Assembly: GCF_036860675.1 (NCBI RefSeq)
Contig: NZ_JAYKGK010000004.1
Location: 62,001 to 126,000 of the forward strand
Direction: 5' to 3'
Length of the DNA stretch: 64,000 nt
Source of the DNA: Rosettibacter primus
GTDB lineage: Bacteria; Bacteroidota; Ignavibacteria; Ignavibacteriales; Melioribacteraceae
The notes under the pieces: model-generated
Database searches by the model: none
Told to the model about the DNA's origin: nothing
The model's input: the letters and a program-made list of their open reading frames with translations, nothing else
Position numbers and translations under genes: made by a program
Shown: in pieces, positions 8,556 to 16,953 of the stretch
Numbering within the stretch: position 1 is the stretch's first letter
How the letters are laid out: every line of letters begins with the position of its first letter

Positions 8556-9603
8556 AAACTTCTTCTGGACCTCCTCTAATGTTAAGAGAAATTTCACCAG
8601 CTTCTTCAAGTGCTTTTATTACATCAATAATTCTTGCCTGAGCTGCTTCAACTTCTTTTAATTTTACCATTCCCATGTATTGTAATTCTTCTTTTAATAA
8701 ATCAGCAGCACGTTCAGACATATTCTTGAATATTTTTTCTTTAAGTCTATCATCTGCAATTTTAAGAGCTAAAGCCAAATCTTTTCTATCAACTTCGCGC
8801 AATATTTTTTGAATATCTCTATCAGCAATGTTGATAATTTCGTCAAATATGAACATCAGTCTTTTTACTTCATAAGCAACTTCGGGATCTTTATCTTCTA
8901 TTCGATTAAGAATTTCTTTTGTAAGGGATACATTTAATCTATTTAAAATTCCTGCCAATGTTTTTGGACCCCCAAGTTTTCCAACTGACTGGCTCATCGA
9001 CAAACCTGCAATTTCATCAACTACATGTTCAATTTGTTTTAATGTTTGGGGAGCTATTTTGCCTAAAGTTGCAATTCTGAATGCCACATCAATTCTTAAA
9101 TCTTCTGGAAGTTCCTTCAATGCAGCTGCTGTTTGGTCAGGACTTAACTGTGAAAGAATTAATGCCATTGTTTGAGGATGTTCTTTATTCAAGAAATTAA
9201 TTAATTGTGCAGGTTCAGCTCTTTTAAGAACATCAAAGCCTTTAAGTGTTGTAAGTCTTTTTACTTTTTCAATAATTTCCTGTGCTTTAGGTTTACCAAA
9301 AGTTTTTTCTAGAACAGCTTCTGCATAATCAATTCCGCCTTCGAGAACATATTCACGAGCAGTAACCATATTATAGAATTCTTCAATCACACTATCAGCA
9401 ACTTTTGAAGGAATATTTTTCACTTTTGTGATTTCTGCAGAAAGAACTTCAATATCAGCAGGATCAAGATGTTTCAGAACTGCTGATGCTGCTTCTACAT
9501 TCAAAGCAACCATCAGCATTGCAGCTTTTTGCATTCCTGTTATTTCTGAAAGCTGATCTTGTTTCTGTGGTGTTTGTACATTTGCATTAGATTTCATATT
9601 CAT
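8548..9603 (-). CDS. fliG: Flagellar motor switch protein FliG
   Basis: The 351-residue protein shows the full FliG architecture: N-terminal domain with KAAMLMVALNVEAASAVLKHL (FliF binding), the middle-domain LNKEHPQTMALILSQLSPDQ motif (the EHPQR-like surface, here EHPQT), and a C-terminal domain with MFIFDEIINIADRDIQKILREVD (torque helix with charged residues). FliG forms the rotor ring that meets the stator and transmits CheY-P-dependent switching. An in-frame ATG two codons downstream (9597) is an equally possible start. It overlaps fliF slightly and is part of the fliE-fliK chain. Confidence 0.97.
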   Translation of the reverse strand: MNMKSNANVQTPQKQDQLSEITGMQKAAMLMVALNVEAASAVLKHLDPADIEVLSAEITKVKNIPSKVADSVIEEFYNMVTAREYVLEGGIDYAEAVLEKTFGKPKAQEIIEKVKRLTTLKGFDVLKRAEPAQLINFLNKEHPQTMALILSQLSPDQTAAALKELPEDLRIDVAFRIATLGKIAPQTLKQIEHVVDEIAGLSMSQSVGKLGGPKTLAGILNRLNVSLTKEILNRIEDKDPEVAYEVKRLMFIFDEIINIADRDIQKILREVDRKDLALALKIADDRLKEKIFKNMSERAADLLKEELQYMGMVKLKEVEAAQARIIDVIKALEEAGEISLNIRGGPEEVYV

Positions 9604-11188
9604 GCATCCATGCGTTTATTAGTTTTGCTGCTTCTGCAGGATTTTTTGTAACATAGTTAATAATTTTTTCCTGTTGATTTTTCTTTAATAAAGCTTCATC
9701 AGAAATTTCATCTTCTAAATCACCAATAGGAATAAGTGGCCGTTTTTTAGATGCAGCTAATTGATTCATTAAGTTCGATTCTGATTTTTGCTGCAAAGCA
9801 GAAGTTGTTGGGACAACAGCTAAATCGCCTGGATTTATTGTACCTATTACAATTTTTTCTGTTTTTAATTTTTTCATTAAGCTCTTTAGAACAAATATCG
9901 AAGCAACAATAGCAATAAGCATAAAGATTACATTTGTCAGTTCATCTGCATTTGGTATTACTGTGTTTTTTTCTTCAAAACCTTCTTCATTTGTCCTTAC
10001 TTCAAAAGGTATACTGACAAGCGAAAACTGGTCATTTCTGTTAGGGTCAATACCTACAGCATTTTTAACAAGGTCTTCTAATTTTTTAAGTTGTTCTGGT
10101 GGTCGAGGCTCATATACAATTTCTGTTTTGTCTCCATTTTTTACTTCCTTCGGAATATCATTAATAACTGCAGCTACACTTAATCTCTGAATGTTACCGC
10201 TTCCTTCAATTACCTTTTGAATTGTTTTGCTGATTTCATAATTGGTCAAAGTATTTTCATTGTTCTGTGCAGTAGAATCTTTAGAACTAACTCCCTGATT
10301 ATTTGATTTAATTGTTTGTTCACTTACTGCAACTTGCGATTCAGGGTCATATTGTTCCATTGTTTTTTCTACCTGGTCAAAATTCAAATCTGCATTAACC
10401 TGAACAACAGAATTTCCATAACCAACAACATTATCAAGAATAGCCTGAGCTTTTTTAGCAAGATAATTTTCAACTGATTGTTTTATTTCATATTGTTTTG
10501 TTGATGCAAATGCAAGTGGTCCTTCTTCATCTTCATTTGAAAGCATTCTTCCTTTTGTATCAATTATTGAAACTTTGCTTGGTTGTAAACCTTCTACACT
10601 TCCACAAATTAAATTAACAATTGATGATATATTTTCTTTACTGATAAATGCTCCATTTCTTAATTTCAACACAACAGAAGCAGAAGGCAGCTTTTCTTCT
10701 TCTTTAAAAATTGTTTTTTGTGGAATCACAATATGAACTCTCGCACCCTGAACCCCATCCAATTGTGAAATTGTTCTTGCAAGTTCTCCCTCAAGTGCTC
10801 TTTTGTAATTAAGTTTTTGCATAAACTCAGACATCCCCATTGATGTCTTATCAAATATTTCATAACCAATCACACCAGAGCTTGGAATACCGCGACTGGC
10901 AAGTGCCAATCTTGTTTCATAAACTTTTTCTCTTGGGACTTTAATAGTTTGCCCACCATCATCAATTTTATACAATATTTTTTGACTTGATAGATATTCC
11001 ACAACTTTAGATGCATCTTCAGCAGACAATCCACTGTAAAGCGTTGTATAGGTTGGTTCATTCAGGAAAAAAATCATTACAACAAGTAATACTGCTGTAA
11101 GCAGTATTCCGCCAATCAACATAAATTTTTGTTTGGGATTAAGTTTATTTATAATTCCCAGCAATGCTTGTAATGGATTTGAATTCAT
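9587..11188 (-). CDS. fliF: Flagellar MS-ring protein FliF
   Basis: The 533-residue inner-membrane protein has a first membrane span at about residues 19-41 and a second near 430-450. Between them are YscJ/FliF ring-building motifs: EPTYTTLYSGLSAEDASKVV, GARVHIVIPQKTIFKEEEK and PSASVVLKLRNGAFISKENISSIVNLI. The C-terminal tail (KNQQEKIINYVTKNPAEAAKLINAWMHE) is the FliG-binding segment. FliF builds the MS ring that houses the export gate. Length matches the family. It starts one base after the fliE stop. Confidence 0.97.
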   Translation of the reverse strand: MNSNPLQALLGIINKLNPKQKFMLIGGILLTAVLLVVMIFFLNEPTYTTLYSGLSAEDASKVVEYLSSQKILYKIDDGGQTIKVPREKVYETRLALASRGIPSSGVIGYEIFDKTSMGMSEFMQKLNYKRALEGELARTISQLDGVQGARVHIVIPQKTIFKEEEKLPSASVVLKLRNGAFISKENISSIVNLICGSVEGLQPSKVSIIDTKGRMLSNEDEEGPLAFASTKQYEIKQSVENYLAKKAQAILDNVVGYGNSVVQVNADLNFDQVEKTMEQYDPESQVAVSEQTIKSNNQGVSSKDSTAQNNENTLTNYEISKTIQKVIEGSGNIQRLSVAAVINDIPKEVKNGDKTEIVYEPRPPEQLKKLEDLVKNAVGIDPNRNDQFSLVSIPFEVRTNEEGFEEKNTVIPNADELTNVIFMLIAIVASIFVLKSLMKKLKTEKIVIGTINPGDLAVVPTTSALQQKSESNLMNQLAASKKRPLIPIGDLEDEISDEALLKKNQQEKIINYVTKNPAEAAKLINAWMHEYEI

Positions 11189-11189
11189 A

Positions 11190-11480
11190 TTAAACTGGCA
11201 TCCTTGTTAATTCTTTATACATATCAATTGCTTTGTTTCGAATTTCCATTAAAAGTTCCAGACTGGTTTTAGCTTTTTCCCCAGCAATCATAACTTCATG
11301 AAGTTCAACACCATTACCAGAAACAAAATCTTCTATAGCTTTTTGTGACTCTTTTTGTGCTTGATTAACATTATTAATCAGTTCTGCAAAAGTATTTGTG
11401 ATGTTATTTTCTTCGTTCGGCTTCTTTACTTCTGAATTAAGAGAATTAACAACAAAATTATTTAGTCCTTCTATTTTCAT
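11190..11480 (-). CDS. fliE: Hook-basal body protein FliE
   Basis: The 96-residue protein fits FliE, the adaptor joining the MS ring to the rod. The family pattern is visible as NTFAELINNVNQAQKESQKAIEDFVSG followed by LHEVMIAGEKAKTSLELLMEIRNKAIDMYKELTRMPV at the C-terminus. The ATG at 11480 is chosen over an upstream in-frame TTG (11498) because AGGAGAGG lies about six bases before it and it leaves only one base after the preceding stop. It lies between a small orphan gene and fliF. Confidence 0.92.
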   Translation of the reverse strand: MKIEGLNNFVVNSLNSEVKKPNEENNITNTFAELINNVNQAQKESQKAIEDFVSGNGVELHEVMIAGEKAKTSLELLMEIRNKAIDMYKELTRMPV

Positions 11481-11481
11481 T

Positions 11482-11706
11482 TTATCCTCTCCTATCAATT
11501 ATGGAACCGATAGTAACTCCTGTAACTTTACCTTTTGCATTGTAGAATTCATAACTTAAAATTTCTTTTTGTTTTTCTGGATAAAGATTTGCAAAGAACT
11601 TTTTTTCTTCTTGAGTTACTTCCGGTTTTTTAATTTTATTGGTGTTGTTTAATGTTCCATGATTAACTAAAGAATAATTCCCAATTGAATTTGTAGTTAT
11701 TTTCAT
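11482..11706 (-). CDS. Small orphan protein between flgC and fliE
   Basis: This 74-residue soluble protein matches no family I recognise. The N-terminal half is Asn/Thr-rich and probably disordered. The C-terminal half (EEKKFFANLYPEKQKEILSYEFYNAKGKVTGV) looks like one helix followed by two strands. It starts one base after the flgC stop and ends one base before the fliE ATG, and its last codons supply the fliE ribosome site (AGGAGAGG). It is therefore cotranscribed with, and probably functions in, rod or export-gate assembly. No signal peptide is seen. Confidence 0.6.
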   Translation of the reverse strand: MKITTNSIGNYSLVNHGTLNNTNKIKKPEVTQEEKKFFANLYPEKQKEILSYEFYNAKGKVTGVTIGSIIDRRG

Positions 11707-11707
11707 T

Positions 11708-12208
11708 TTATATCTCCAGTGAATCTTTTACCATTTGTTTTGAGGAATTAAGTGCAGTTAAATTTGCCTCGTAAGCCCGGGTAGCAGCAATCATATCAAC
11801 CATTTCGTTAATGATATTTACATTAGACATCTGAACATATCCATTCTTATCTGCATCAGGATGGTCGGGCATATAAACAACATCGCCAGGTTTTTCATCG
11901 GTTAACTCATTTATCTCTACATTATCATTCACTGGCGGCAATGAGACATTCTTAGTTTTAACTCCAGTAAAATGATTTTCTTTTGTTGTGTTTAGTTTAA
12001 GAATCTGCCCTTCAATTGCAAGTTTAGAAGCAAAGCTTGTCTTTTCTTCCTGCACTTTTAAATATTTTCTTTGATATGGTTCGCCGTTCTCCGTTCTTAC
12101 TGTATCTGCATTTGCAATGTTCTGAGCAATGAGTTCCATTTTTCTTCTTTGAATACTCATTCCTCGAGCACTAATTCCAAAACCAAATAAACTTCCTAAG
12201 ATTTTCAA
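11708..12208 (-). CDS. flgC: Flagellar basal-body rod protein FlgC
   Basis: The 166-residue proximal rod protein has the axial N-terminal motif (ISARGMSIQRRKMELIAQNIANADT, residues 12-36) and the FlgC C-terminus (GYVQMSNVNIINEMVDMIAATRAYEANLTALNSSKQM). The start is TTG within TTGA overlapping the flgB stop. The next ATG lies inside the conserved N-terminal helix and would truncate it, so TTG is preferred. The insert between about residues 40 and 110 is slightly longer than in enteric FlgC (about 134). Confidence 0.95.
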   Translation of the reverse strand: MKILGSLFGFGISARGMSIQRRKMELIAQNIANADTVRTENGEPYQRKYLKVQEEKTSFASKLAIEGQILKLNTTKENHFTGVKTKNVSLPPVNDNVEINELTDEKPGDVVYMPDHPDADKNGYVQMSNVNIINEMVDMIAATRAYEANLTALNSSKQMVKDSLEI

Positions 12209-12597
12209 GTTCTACCCCCTCCTCGTATTACATTTTGTAATGTTTTATAATATTCCCCTACTTTTTTTGAAGCAAATTTGAATCGTAGTGTATTTTCTGC
12301 TAATTCAGACATTTCTTTTTCGATATTTACATTATTAATTCCAGAAATATTTTCACTGCTTTCATCATAAATTATTTCAAAAGCAGGATTATTATCTTGA
12401 GTTGAATTTATTGCAGGCAGATGTTTACCGTTAGTAGTCTTTAGAATTGCATCGGAATTTTCTTTCAAAAGACTTTTAAAAGAAACATCTTCTCTCTTAT
12501 AATTTTCTGTATGAACATTGGCAATGTTATTTGCAATAACCTTATTCTTTACAACACAGTAATTAAGCAAGTTTTCAAGCAGTTTAATTGTCGACAT
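12205..12597 (-). CDS. flgB: Flagellar basal-body rod protein FlgB
   Basis: The 130-residue proximal rod subunit carries NYCVVKNKVIANNIANVHTENYKREDVSFKSLL, the flagellar basal-body rod motif, near residues 12-44. The family C-terminus (NIEKEMSELAENTLRFKFASKKVGEYYKTLQNVIRGG) is also present. It is the first gene of the basal-body operon. No clear Shine-Dalgarno is visible before the ATG. A palindromic, promoter-like segment lies just upstream (12601-12640). Confidence 0.95.
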   Translation of the reverse strand: MSTIKLLENLLNYCVVKNKVIANNIANVHTENYKREDVSFKSLLKENSDAILKTTNGKHLPAINSTQDNNPAFEIIYDESSENISGINNVNIEKEMSELAENTLRFKFASKKVGEYYKTLQNVIRGGGRT

Positions 12598-12600
12598 ACA

Positions 12601-12640
12601 CTTTTGGATTTTTTGAATATTATATCCAAAAGAAATGCCA
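12601..12640 (-). promoter_or_regulatory. Candidate flgB operon promoter with 9-bp inverted repeat
   Basis: CTTTTGGAT (12601-12609) and ATCCAAAAG (12624-12632) form a perfect inverted repeat around a 14-base AT-rich loop directly before flgB. On the minus strand the same bases read TGGCATTTCTTTTGGA (12640-12625), which resembles a sigma-54 -24/-12 element: GG, ten bases, then GG in place of the usual GC. The strand also contains a TATAAT (12624-12619) usable by a housekeeping sigma factor. Which applies cannot be decided by eye. The rest of the 120-base gap (12598-12717) shows nothing else. Confidence 0.35.
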
Positions 12641-12717
12641 TAATAAATGATTGATTTTTAATGAAATGTTTAAATGATAACTAAAAAGATTGGCTAAATA
12701 TGAACAGTTGTAAATTA

Positions 12718-12963
12718 TTAATCATTATAATCAAGAATAATACTTTTAGTTTGACCACATGAACATACAAATTTAATTTCCTTTACAATATCATTTGCAT
12801 CTTTCTTTATAAATATTTTAACACCCTCAATATCATCTTCTTCAACAGTAATTTTTGTATAACCTTTGATTTCAACATCCGAGGCTTTAATTAAATTGCC
12901 TGTATGAATTTTGTTCTTTGTAAAAATATCTTTCATTAAAGCTTCTTCAAAACGATTAGGCAT
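12718..12963 (-). CDS. Small orphan protein at the end of the che operon
   Basis: This 81-residue acidic protein is not recognised. Visible features are an N-terminal helix (MPNRFEEALMKDIFTKNKI), a predicted beta-rich middle (TKITVEEDDIEGVKIFIKKD) and a short C-terminal FVCSCGQTKSIILDY containing a CSCG pair that could bind metal or be redox active. Its ATG overlaps the cheB stop in the 8-base sequence ATGCCTAA, so translation is probably coupled to cheB. It ends the chemotaxis operon and is followed by the flgB promoter region. Confidence 0.6.
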   Translation of the reverse strand: MPNRFEEALMKDIFTKNKIHTGNLIKASDVEIKGYTKITVEEDDIEGVKIFIKKDANDIVKEIKFVCSCGQTKSIILDYND

Positions 12964-14029
12964 GGCAAAGCACCTTATTAATTTGTTCTGGAATTTTTTC
13001 TAATGGCAAAACTGCATCTGCAAGACCTGCATCAACAATTGCTTTTGGCATCCCATAGACCACACATGATTCTTCATCCTGAGCAATTGAATAACCGCCA
13101 ACACTTTTCAAATATCTTACTGCTTCCAGTCCATCTTTCCCCATTCCTGTCATTATAACACCAAGTGTATGCTTACCATAAAAATCTACAACTGAACTCA
13201 TCATTACATCAACAGAAGGTTTATGAACTGAATCCTTTGGTTCTTCTGTAATTTCAATTGCTGCATTTGTGAGATTAATTTTTTTCAATTTCATATGATA
13301 ACCGCCTGGTGCAATATAAATAACTCCATTTTGAACTGATTCTCCATTCTCAGCTTCTTTAACAGATAAACTGCATATTGAATTTAATCTATCTGCAAGT
13401 GATTTTGTAAACTTAGGAGGCATGTGCTGAACTATAAAAATGGGAACTTTGATGTTAGATGATAACATTGGTAAAATTTTTTGTAATGATAAAGGTCCAC
13501 CAGTTGATATTCCAATTGAAACTGCACGAAAATCATTTCTTGAAATTTCTTTCTGCGAAACTGAAACAGTTTTTTTCTTATTAATTTCAGAAGATTTGGC
13601 AAGTCTTTCTAATCTTTCCTTAAGAAATTTTTGACGATAAATTTCTTTTACTTTTGTAATTAAGCTGTCTTTAATTTTTGTTATGTTAACATTAACATAA
13701 GACAATTCTTTAGGAATAAAATCAACCGCTCCTAATTCTAAAGCAGTTAATGTTGCTTCTGCTCCTTCTGTAGTAAGCGAACTGACCATTAAAACTGCGG
13801 TTGGTGCTTCTGCCATTATTTTTTTTAATGCAGTAAGCCCATCCATCACGGGCATTTCAATATCAAGAGTTATAATGTCAGGTCTTAATTTTTTTGCAAG
13901 TTCAACCCCTTCCTGACCATTGCGTGCAGTTCCAATTACTTTTATTTTTTCATCGCTTTCAAGCATTAAAGAAAGAGATTTACGCATGAAAGCAGAATCA
14001 TCTACCACCAAAACAGAAATATTAGGCAT
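12956..14029 (-). CDS. cheB: CheB: response regulator-methylesterase
   Basis: The 357-residue two-domain enzyme demethylates and deamidates chemoreceptor glutamates. The receiver domain (residues about 1-120) has VLVVDDSAFMRKSL and the phospho-acceptor in DIITLDIEMPVMDG. The catalytic domain has SIGISTGGPLSLQKILP (Ser nucleophile), FIVQHMPPKFTKSLADRL (His) and GVIMTGMGKDGLEAVRYL (Asp). The frame extends to a TTG at 14071, but the ATG at 14029 starts right at the receiver fold and overlaps the cheA stop as ATGCCTAA, so it is chosen. It adapts the receptors in concert with cheR upstream. Confidence 0.96.
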   Translation of the reverse strand: MPNISVLVVDDSAFMRKSLSLMLESDEKIKVIGTARNGQEGVELAKKLRPDIITLDIEMPVMDGLTALKKIMAEAPTAVLMVSSLTTEGAEATLTALELGAVDFIPKELSYVNVNITKIKDSLITKVKEIYRQKFLKERLERLAKSSEINKKKTVSVSQKEISRNDFRAVSIGISTGGPLSLQKILPMLSSNIKVPIFIVQHMPPKFTKSLADRLNSICSLSVKEAENGESVQNGVIYIAPGGYHMKLKKINLTNAAIEITEEPKDSVHKPSVDVMMSSVVDFYGKHTLGVIMTGMGKDGLEAVRYLKSVGGYSIAQDEESCVVYGMPKAIVDAGLADAVLPLEKIPEQINKVLCHA

Positions 14030-15794
14030 TAATTTTCTTTTCCAGTTTGTTAAACAATTCGTTAATATCAAGAATTATTACAACTGTTCCGTCTCCCATG
14101 ATTGTTGAACCTGCAATGCCATCAATTTTTCCGAGGTAATTGCCAAGCGATTTAATAACAACCTCCTGCTGACCAACTAAATCATCTACTTTTATCCCAA
14201 ATCTTTTTTCTGCTACACCTACTTCAACAATATATTGCCATTGTGTTTCTTTCTTATGACCATTTTCTCTATTGTCTATAAGTTCTTCTAAACCAATAAT
14301 CGGTAAAATTGAATCCCGTAAATTAATTACCTCTTTACCTCGTACTGTTTCTATTTGATTTCTATTTACTCTAATTACTTCAATTACAGAATGAAGAGGA
14401 ATAACAAGAGTTTGATTGCAGGCTTTTACAATCATTCCTGAAATAATTGCAAGTGTTAAAGGAAGTCTCAAAATTATTTTTGTTCCTTTATCCACTTCTG
14501 ATTCAACAGAAATTGTTCCTCTTAATTTTGCTACATTAGTCTTGACTACATCCATCCCTACTCCACGACCTGAAACATTGGTAACAACTTCTGCTGTGGA
14601 AAATCCTGGATGGAAAATTAGATTGTATGCTTCCTGTTTAGATAATTCTTTTGCTCTTTCTGCAGTAATGAAACCTTTACTAATTGCTTTTTCTTTAATT
14701 ACTTCAGGATCAATTCCTTTTCCATCATCTTCAATTTTAATTACGATATTATTTCCTTCATGTTCAGCAGATAAAATAACCGTGCCTTTTCTATTCTTTC
14801 CTTTAGCCAATCTTACATCAGGTTTTTCTATTCCATGGTCTATTGCATTTCGAACGAGATGAACAAGTGGGTCGTTTATTTCTTCAATTAAATTTTTATC
14901 AACTTCAGTATCTTCACCATAAATTTTTAGTTCTACTTCTTTTTCAAGTTCTTTACATAAATCTCTTACAACTCGTGGAAATCTATTAAAGACTTTTCCA
15001 ATTTTAATCATTCTTAATTTCATTACAACAAGCTGAAGTTCACTTGTCATCAAATCAATTTGCTTTGTTGCATCAGCTAAATCCTTAGCAATGTTTGAAT
15101 TTTCAAATTCGAGTGCAACTTGACTATTAACTTGCATCAGACGATTTCTTCCTAAAACTAATTCAGAAGCAATATTTAATAATGCATCCAGCCTTTCAAC
15201 TTCTACACGAATTGTATTATCTGTTTTCTTTGATTCCGCAGTAGAAGATAATTTAGCCGCAGCATTTTTTTCTTTTACAGTTGTATTAACTGATTCTATA
15301 TTGGGCTGATTTGCTTCAATTTGACTTGTAGTTTGGACATGAGTTTCAATTTGAATATCACCTGCAGGATTATTCCCCATGCTTTCTAGTAAACCTGCCA
15401 GAACCTTAATAACATTTTCTACATCTACATCTTCATTTTTTTCATTTTCAATTTTTATTAGCAGTTCTTTAATTGTATCATAACCTAAAATGATCCCATC
15501 CATTAAATTAGAATTTAATTTTGCTTCTCCCTTTCGCAGCTTATTTAAAATATCCTCGCACTTATGTGTAACTGCAGGCAATTTTTCCAGACCGAGAAAG
15601 CCAGATGTTCCTTTAATTGTATGAAACGAACGAAAGATTTGATTTAATAAATCCAAATCATCCGGGCGTTTTTCAAGTTCTATTAAGTCGACATTGAGAT
15701 TTTCGAGAATTTCTTTTGTCTCCAGCAAAAAGCTGTCGACAATCTCCTTCATCTCAGGGTCGATTAGCATCGGATTTTGAGTTGTACCTTCCAT
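14022..15794 (-). CDS. cheA: CheA chemotaxis histidine kinase
   Basis: The 590-residue kinase contains P1 (Hpt, phospho-His58 in FRSFHTIKGTSGFL), a short linker at residues 130-190 where a P2 domain would be small or absent, the P3 dimerisation helices (RVEVERLDALLNIASELVLGRNRL), a P4 ATPase with the N box (LVHLVRNAIDHGIE) and G boxes (GRGVGMDVVKTNV), and a C-terminal CheW-like P5 domain (SILPIIGLEELI). It phosphorylates CheY and CheB. No separate cheW or receptor gene lies in the window. It starts on TAATG overlapping the cheZ stop. Confidence 0.97.
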   Translation of the reverse strand: MEGTTQNPMLIDPEMKEIVDSFLLETKEILENLNVDLIELEKRPDDLDLLNQIFRSFHTIKGTSGFLGLEKLPAVTHKCEDILNKLRKGEAKLNSNLMDGIILGYDTIKELLIKIENEKNEDVDVENVIKVLAGLLESMGNNPAGDIQIETHVQTTSQIEANQPNIESVNTTVKEKNAAAKLSSTAESKKTDNTIRVEVERLDALLNIASELVLGRNRLMQVNSQVALEFENSNIAKDLADATKQIDLMTSELQLVVMKLRMIKIGKVFNRFPRVVRDLCKELEKEVELKIYGEDTEVDKNLIEEINDPLVHLVRNAIDHGIEKPDVRLAKGKNRKGTVILSAEHEGNNIVIKIEDDGKGIDPEVIKEKAISKGFITAERAKELSKQEAYNLIFHPGFSTAEVVTNVSGRGVGMDVVKTNVAKLRGTISVESEVDKGTKIILRLPLTLAIISGMIVKACNQTLVIPLHSVIEVIRVNRNQIETVRGKEVINLRDSILPIIGLEELIDNRENGHKKETQWQYIVEVGVAEKRFGIKVDDLVGQQEVVIKSLGNYLGKIDGIAGSTIMGDGTVVIILDINELFNKLEKKINA

Positions 15795-16564
15795 TATTTA
15801 CCAAACAATTTATCTATTTCTTCCTGTGAAGTTTTATTGTTACCATTAATTAATTCATCAGCAACTTTTTGCATTTCATGATTTCTATCATATTTAGCAT
15901 TTGGATTATAGGGCTTTTTATGGTCATGTATTTCTTCAAAATGAGGAATTTGAAAACCATCCTGTTTATTAAAATCAAAAAGCAAAGAAGAAAGCCGCTT
16001 TTGGACAGAATCTATTAAATGATTTACAGAAGCTAATTGCTGAGCAGTTATATCCTGCACCTGAAGTGAAATTGTAATATTTGTAATATCATTTTCTATT
16101 TTTTGAATGACGCTTTCTAATCCAACAACTTTACTTTCTAGCTCATCAATAACAAGTGCAGATTTTAATTCTTCAAGTCTGCCATTGAGACCTGGATATT
16201 CATTAATTAATTTATCTAAAGCTACTCTCTGATTAAAAAATCCATTCTTCAAATCTTCAAGTTCATTTTTAATTTTAGTCATATCCGTAGACATTGAATC
16301 AACAATATCAAGAATTTCACTTGTTGCTATTTCAGTTGCATTTGTAACACTGTTAATCTGATGAGCAGCTTTGGGCATTTTACTTGTTGTATCTTGAATT
16401 GAATTATTTACATTTTCAAGCAGAGGAACAATATCGGTCATAAAATCAATAATTTTTTTGAATAAAGGGACAATTTTTTGACCGAATATGAAGAATTGCT
16501 TTAAGTCCCCTAACTTTTGAAACACCTGTTCCATGCTTAATTGATTTTCCATATTTAACTCCAT
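15794..16564 (-). CDS. cheZ: CheZ-type CheY-P phosphatase
   Basis: The 256-residue helical protein has a middle segment (MPKAAHQINSVTNATEIATS) that aligns with the long CheZ helix. The motif LQVQDITAQQL at 167-177 reproduces the CheZ active site D-x-T-x-Q, placing the catalytic Gln at 175 and the acidic partner at Asp171. The last eleven residues, SQEEIDKLFGK, look like the CheY-P-binding peptide of FliM (SQAEIDALL) and match the tethering role of the CheZ tail. It sits between a cheY and cheA. An N-terminal coiled segment of about 60 residues is extra. It is cytoplasmic. Confidence 0.78.
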   Translation of the reverse strand: MELNMENQLSMEQVFQKLGDLKQFFIFGQKIVPLFKKIIDFMTDIVPLLENVNNSIQDTTSKMPKAAHQINSVTNATEIATSEILDIVDSMSTDMTKIKNELEDLKNGFFNQRVALDKLINEYPGLNGRLEELKSALVIDELESKVVGLESVIQKIENDITNITISLQVQDITAQQLASVNHLIDSVQKRLSSLLFDFNKQDGFQIPHFEEIHDHKKPYNPNAKYDRNHEMQKVADELINGNNKTSQEEIDKLFGK

Positions 16565-16565
16565 T

Positions 16566-16943
16566 TTATGAACTTGCTAAAATTTGTTCAATCTTCTCCC
16601 GCAGAATTTGGGGTGTAAATGGTTTTACTATATAATTATTTACTTTGGCTTGAAGGGCTTCGAGAATATCTTCTTTTAGTCCTCTTGTTGTAACCATTAA
16701 GATTGGGAGAGATTGAGTTTTTTCGTTTGAGCGTATTGCTTTTACTAATTCAAGCCCGGAAACTTCCGGCATGTTCCAATCGGTTATAACAAAGTTAATT
16801 GAATCATCGGAATTTAACTTTGAAAGTGCCTCTTTGCCATCGGCAGCTTCAACAAAGTTATCATAACCGATTGATTTGAGGGAATTGGCTACAATTCTCC
16901 TCATTGTTACTGAATCATCGACTACTAAGAATTTGAGTGCCAT
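16566..16943 (-). CDS. cheY: CheY chemotaxis response regulator
   Basis: This 125-residue single receiver domain has the acidic pocket VVDDS (Asp9, Asp10), phospho-acceptor Asp55 in VITDWNMPEVSG, a conserved Thr in MVTTRG and Lys in VKPFTP. The EAADGKEAL helix and TDWNMP signature are those of genuine motor-binding CheY proteins. It lies one base upstream of cheZ, whose product should dephosphorylate it. It is probably the output regulator that binds FliM/FliN. Confidence 0.92.
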   Translation of the reverse strand: MALKFLVVDDSVTMRRIVANSLKSIGYDNFVEAADGKEALSKLNSDDSINFVITDWNMPEVSGLELVKAIRSNEKTQSLPILMVTTRGLKEDILEALQAKVNNYIVKPFTPQILREKIEQILASS

Positions 16944-16953
16944 AGTTTTACTC

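Noticed and set aside
8548..8609. Longer fliH start at 8609
   Set aside because: It would overlap fliG by 62 bases. The ATG at 8555 gives a short overlap as in neighbouring junctions.
14029..14071. Extended cheB start (TTG, 14071)
   Set aside because: The added residues precede the receiver fold, are encoded inside cheA and lack a ribosome site.
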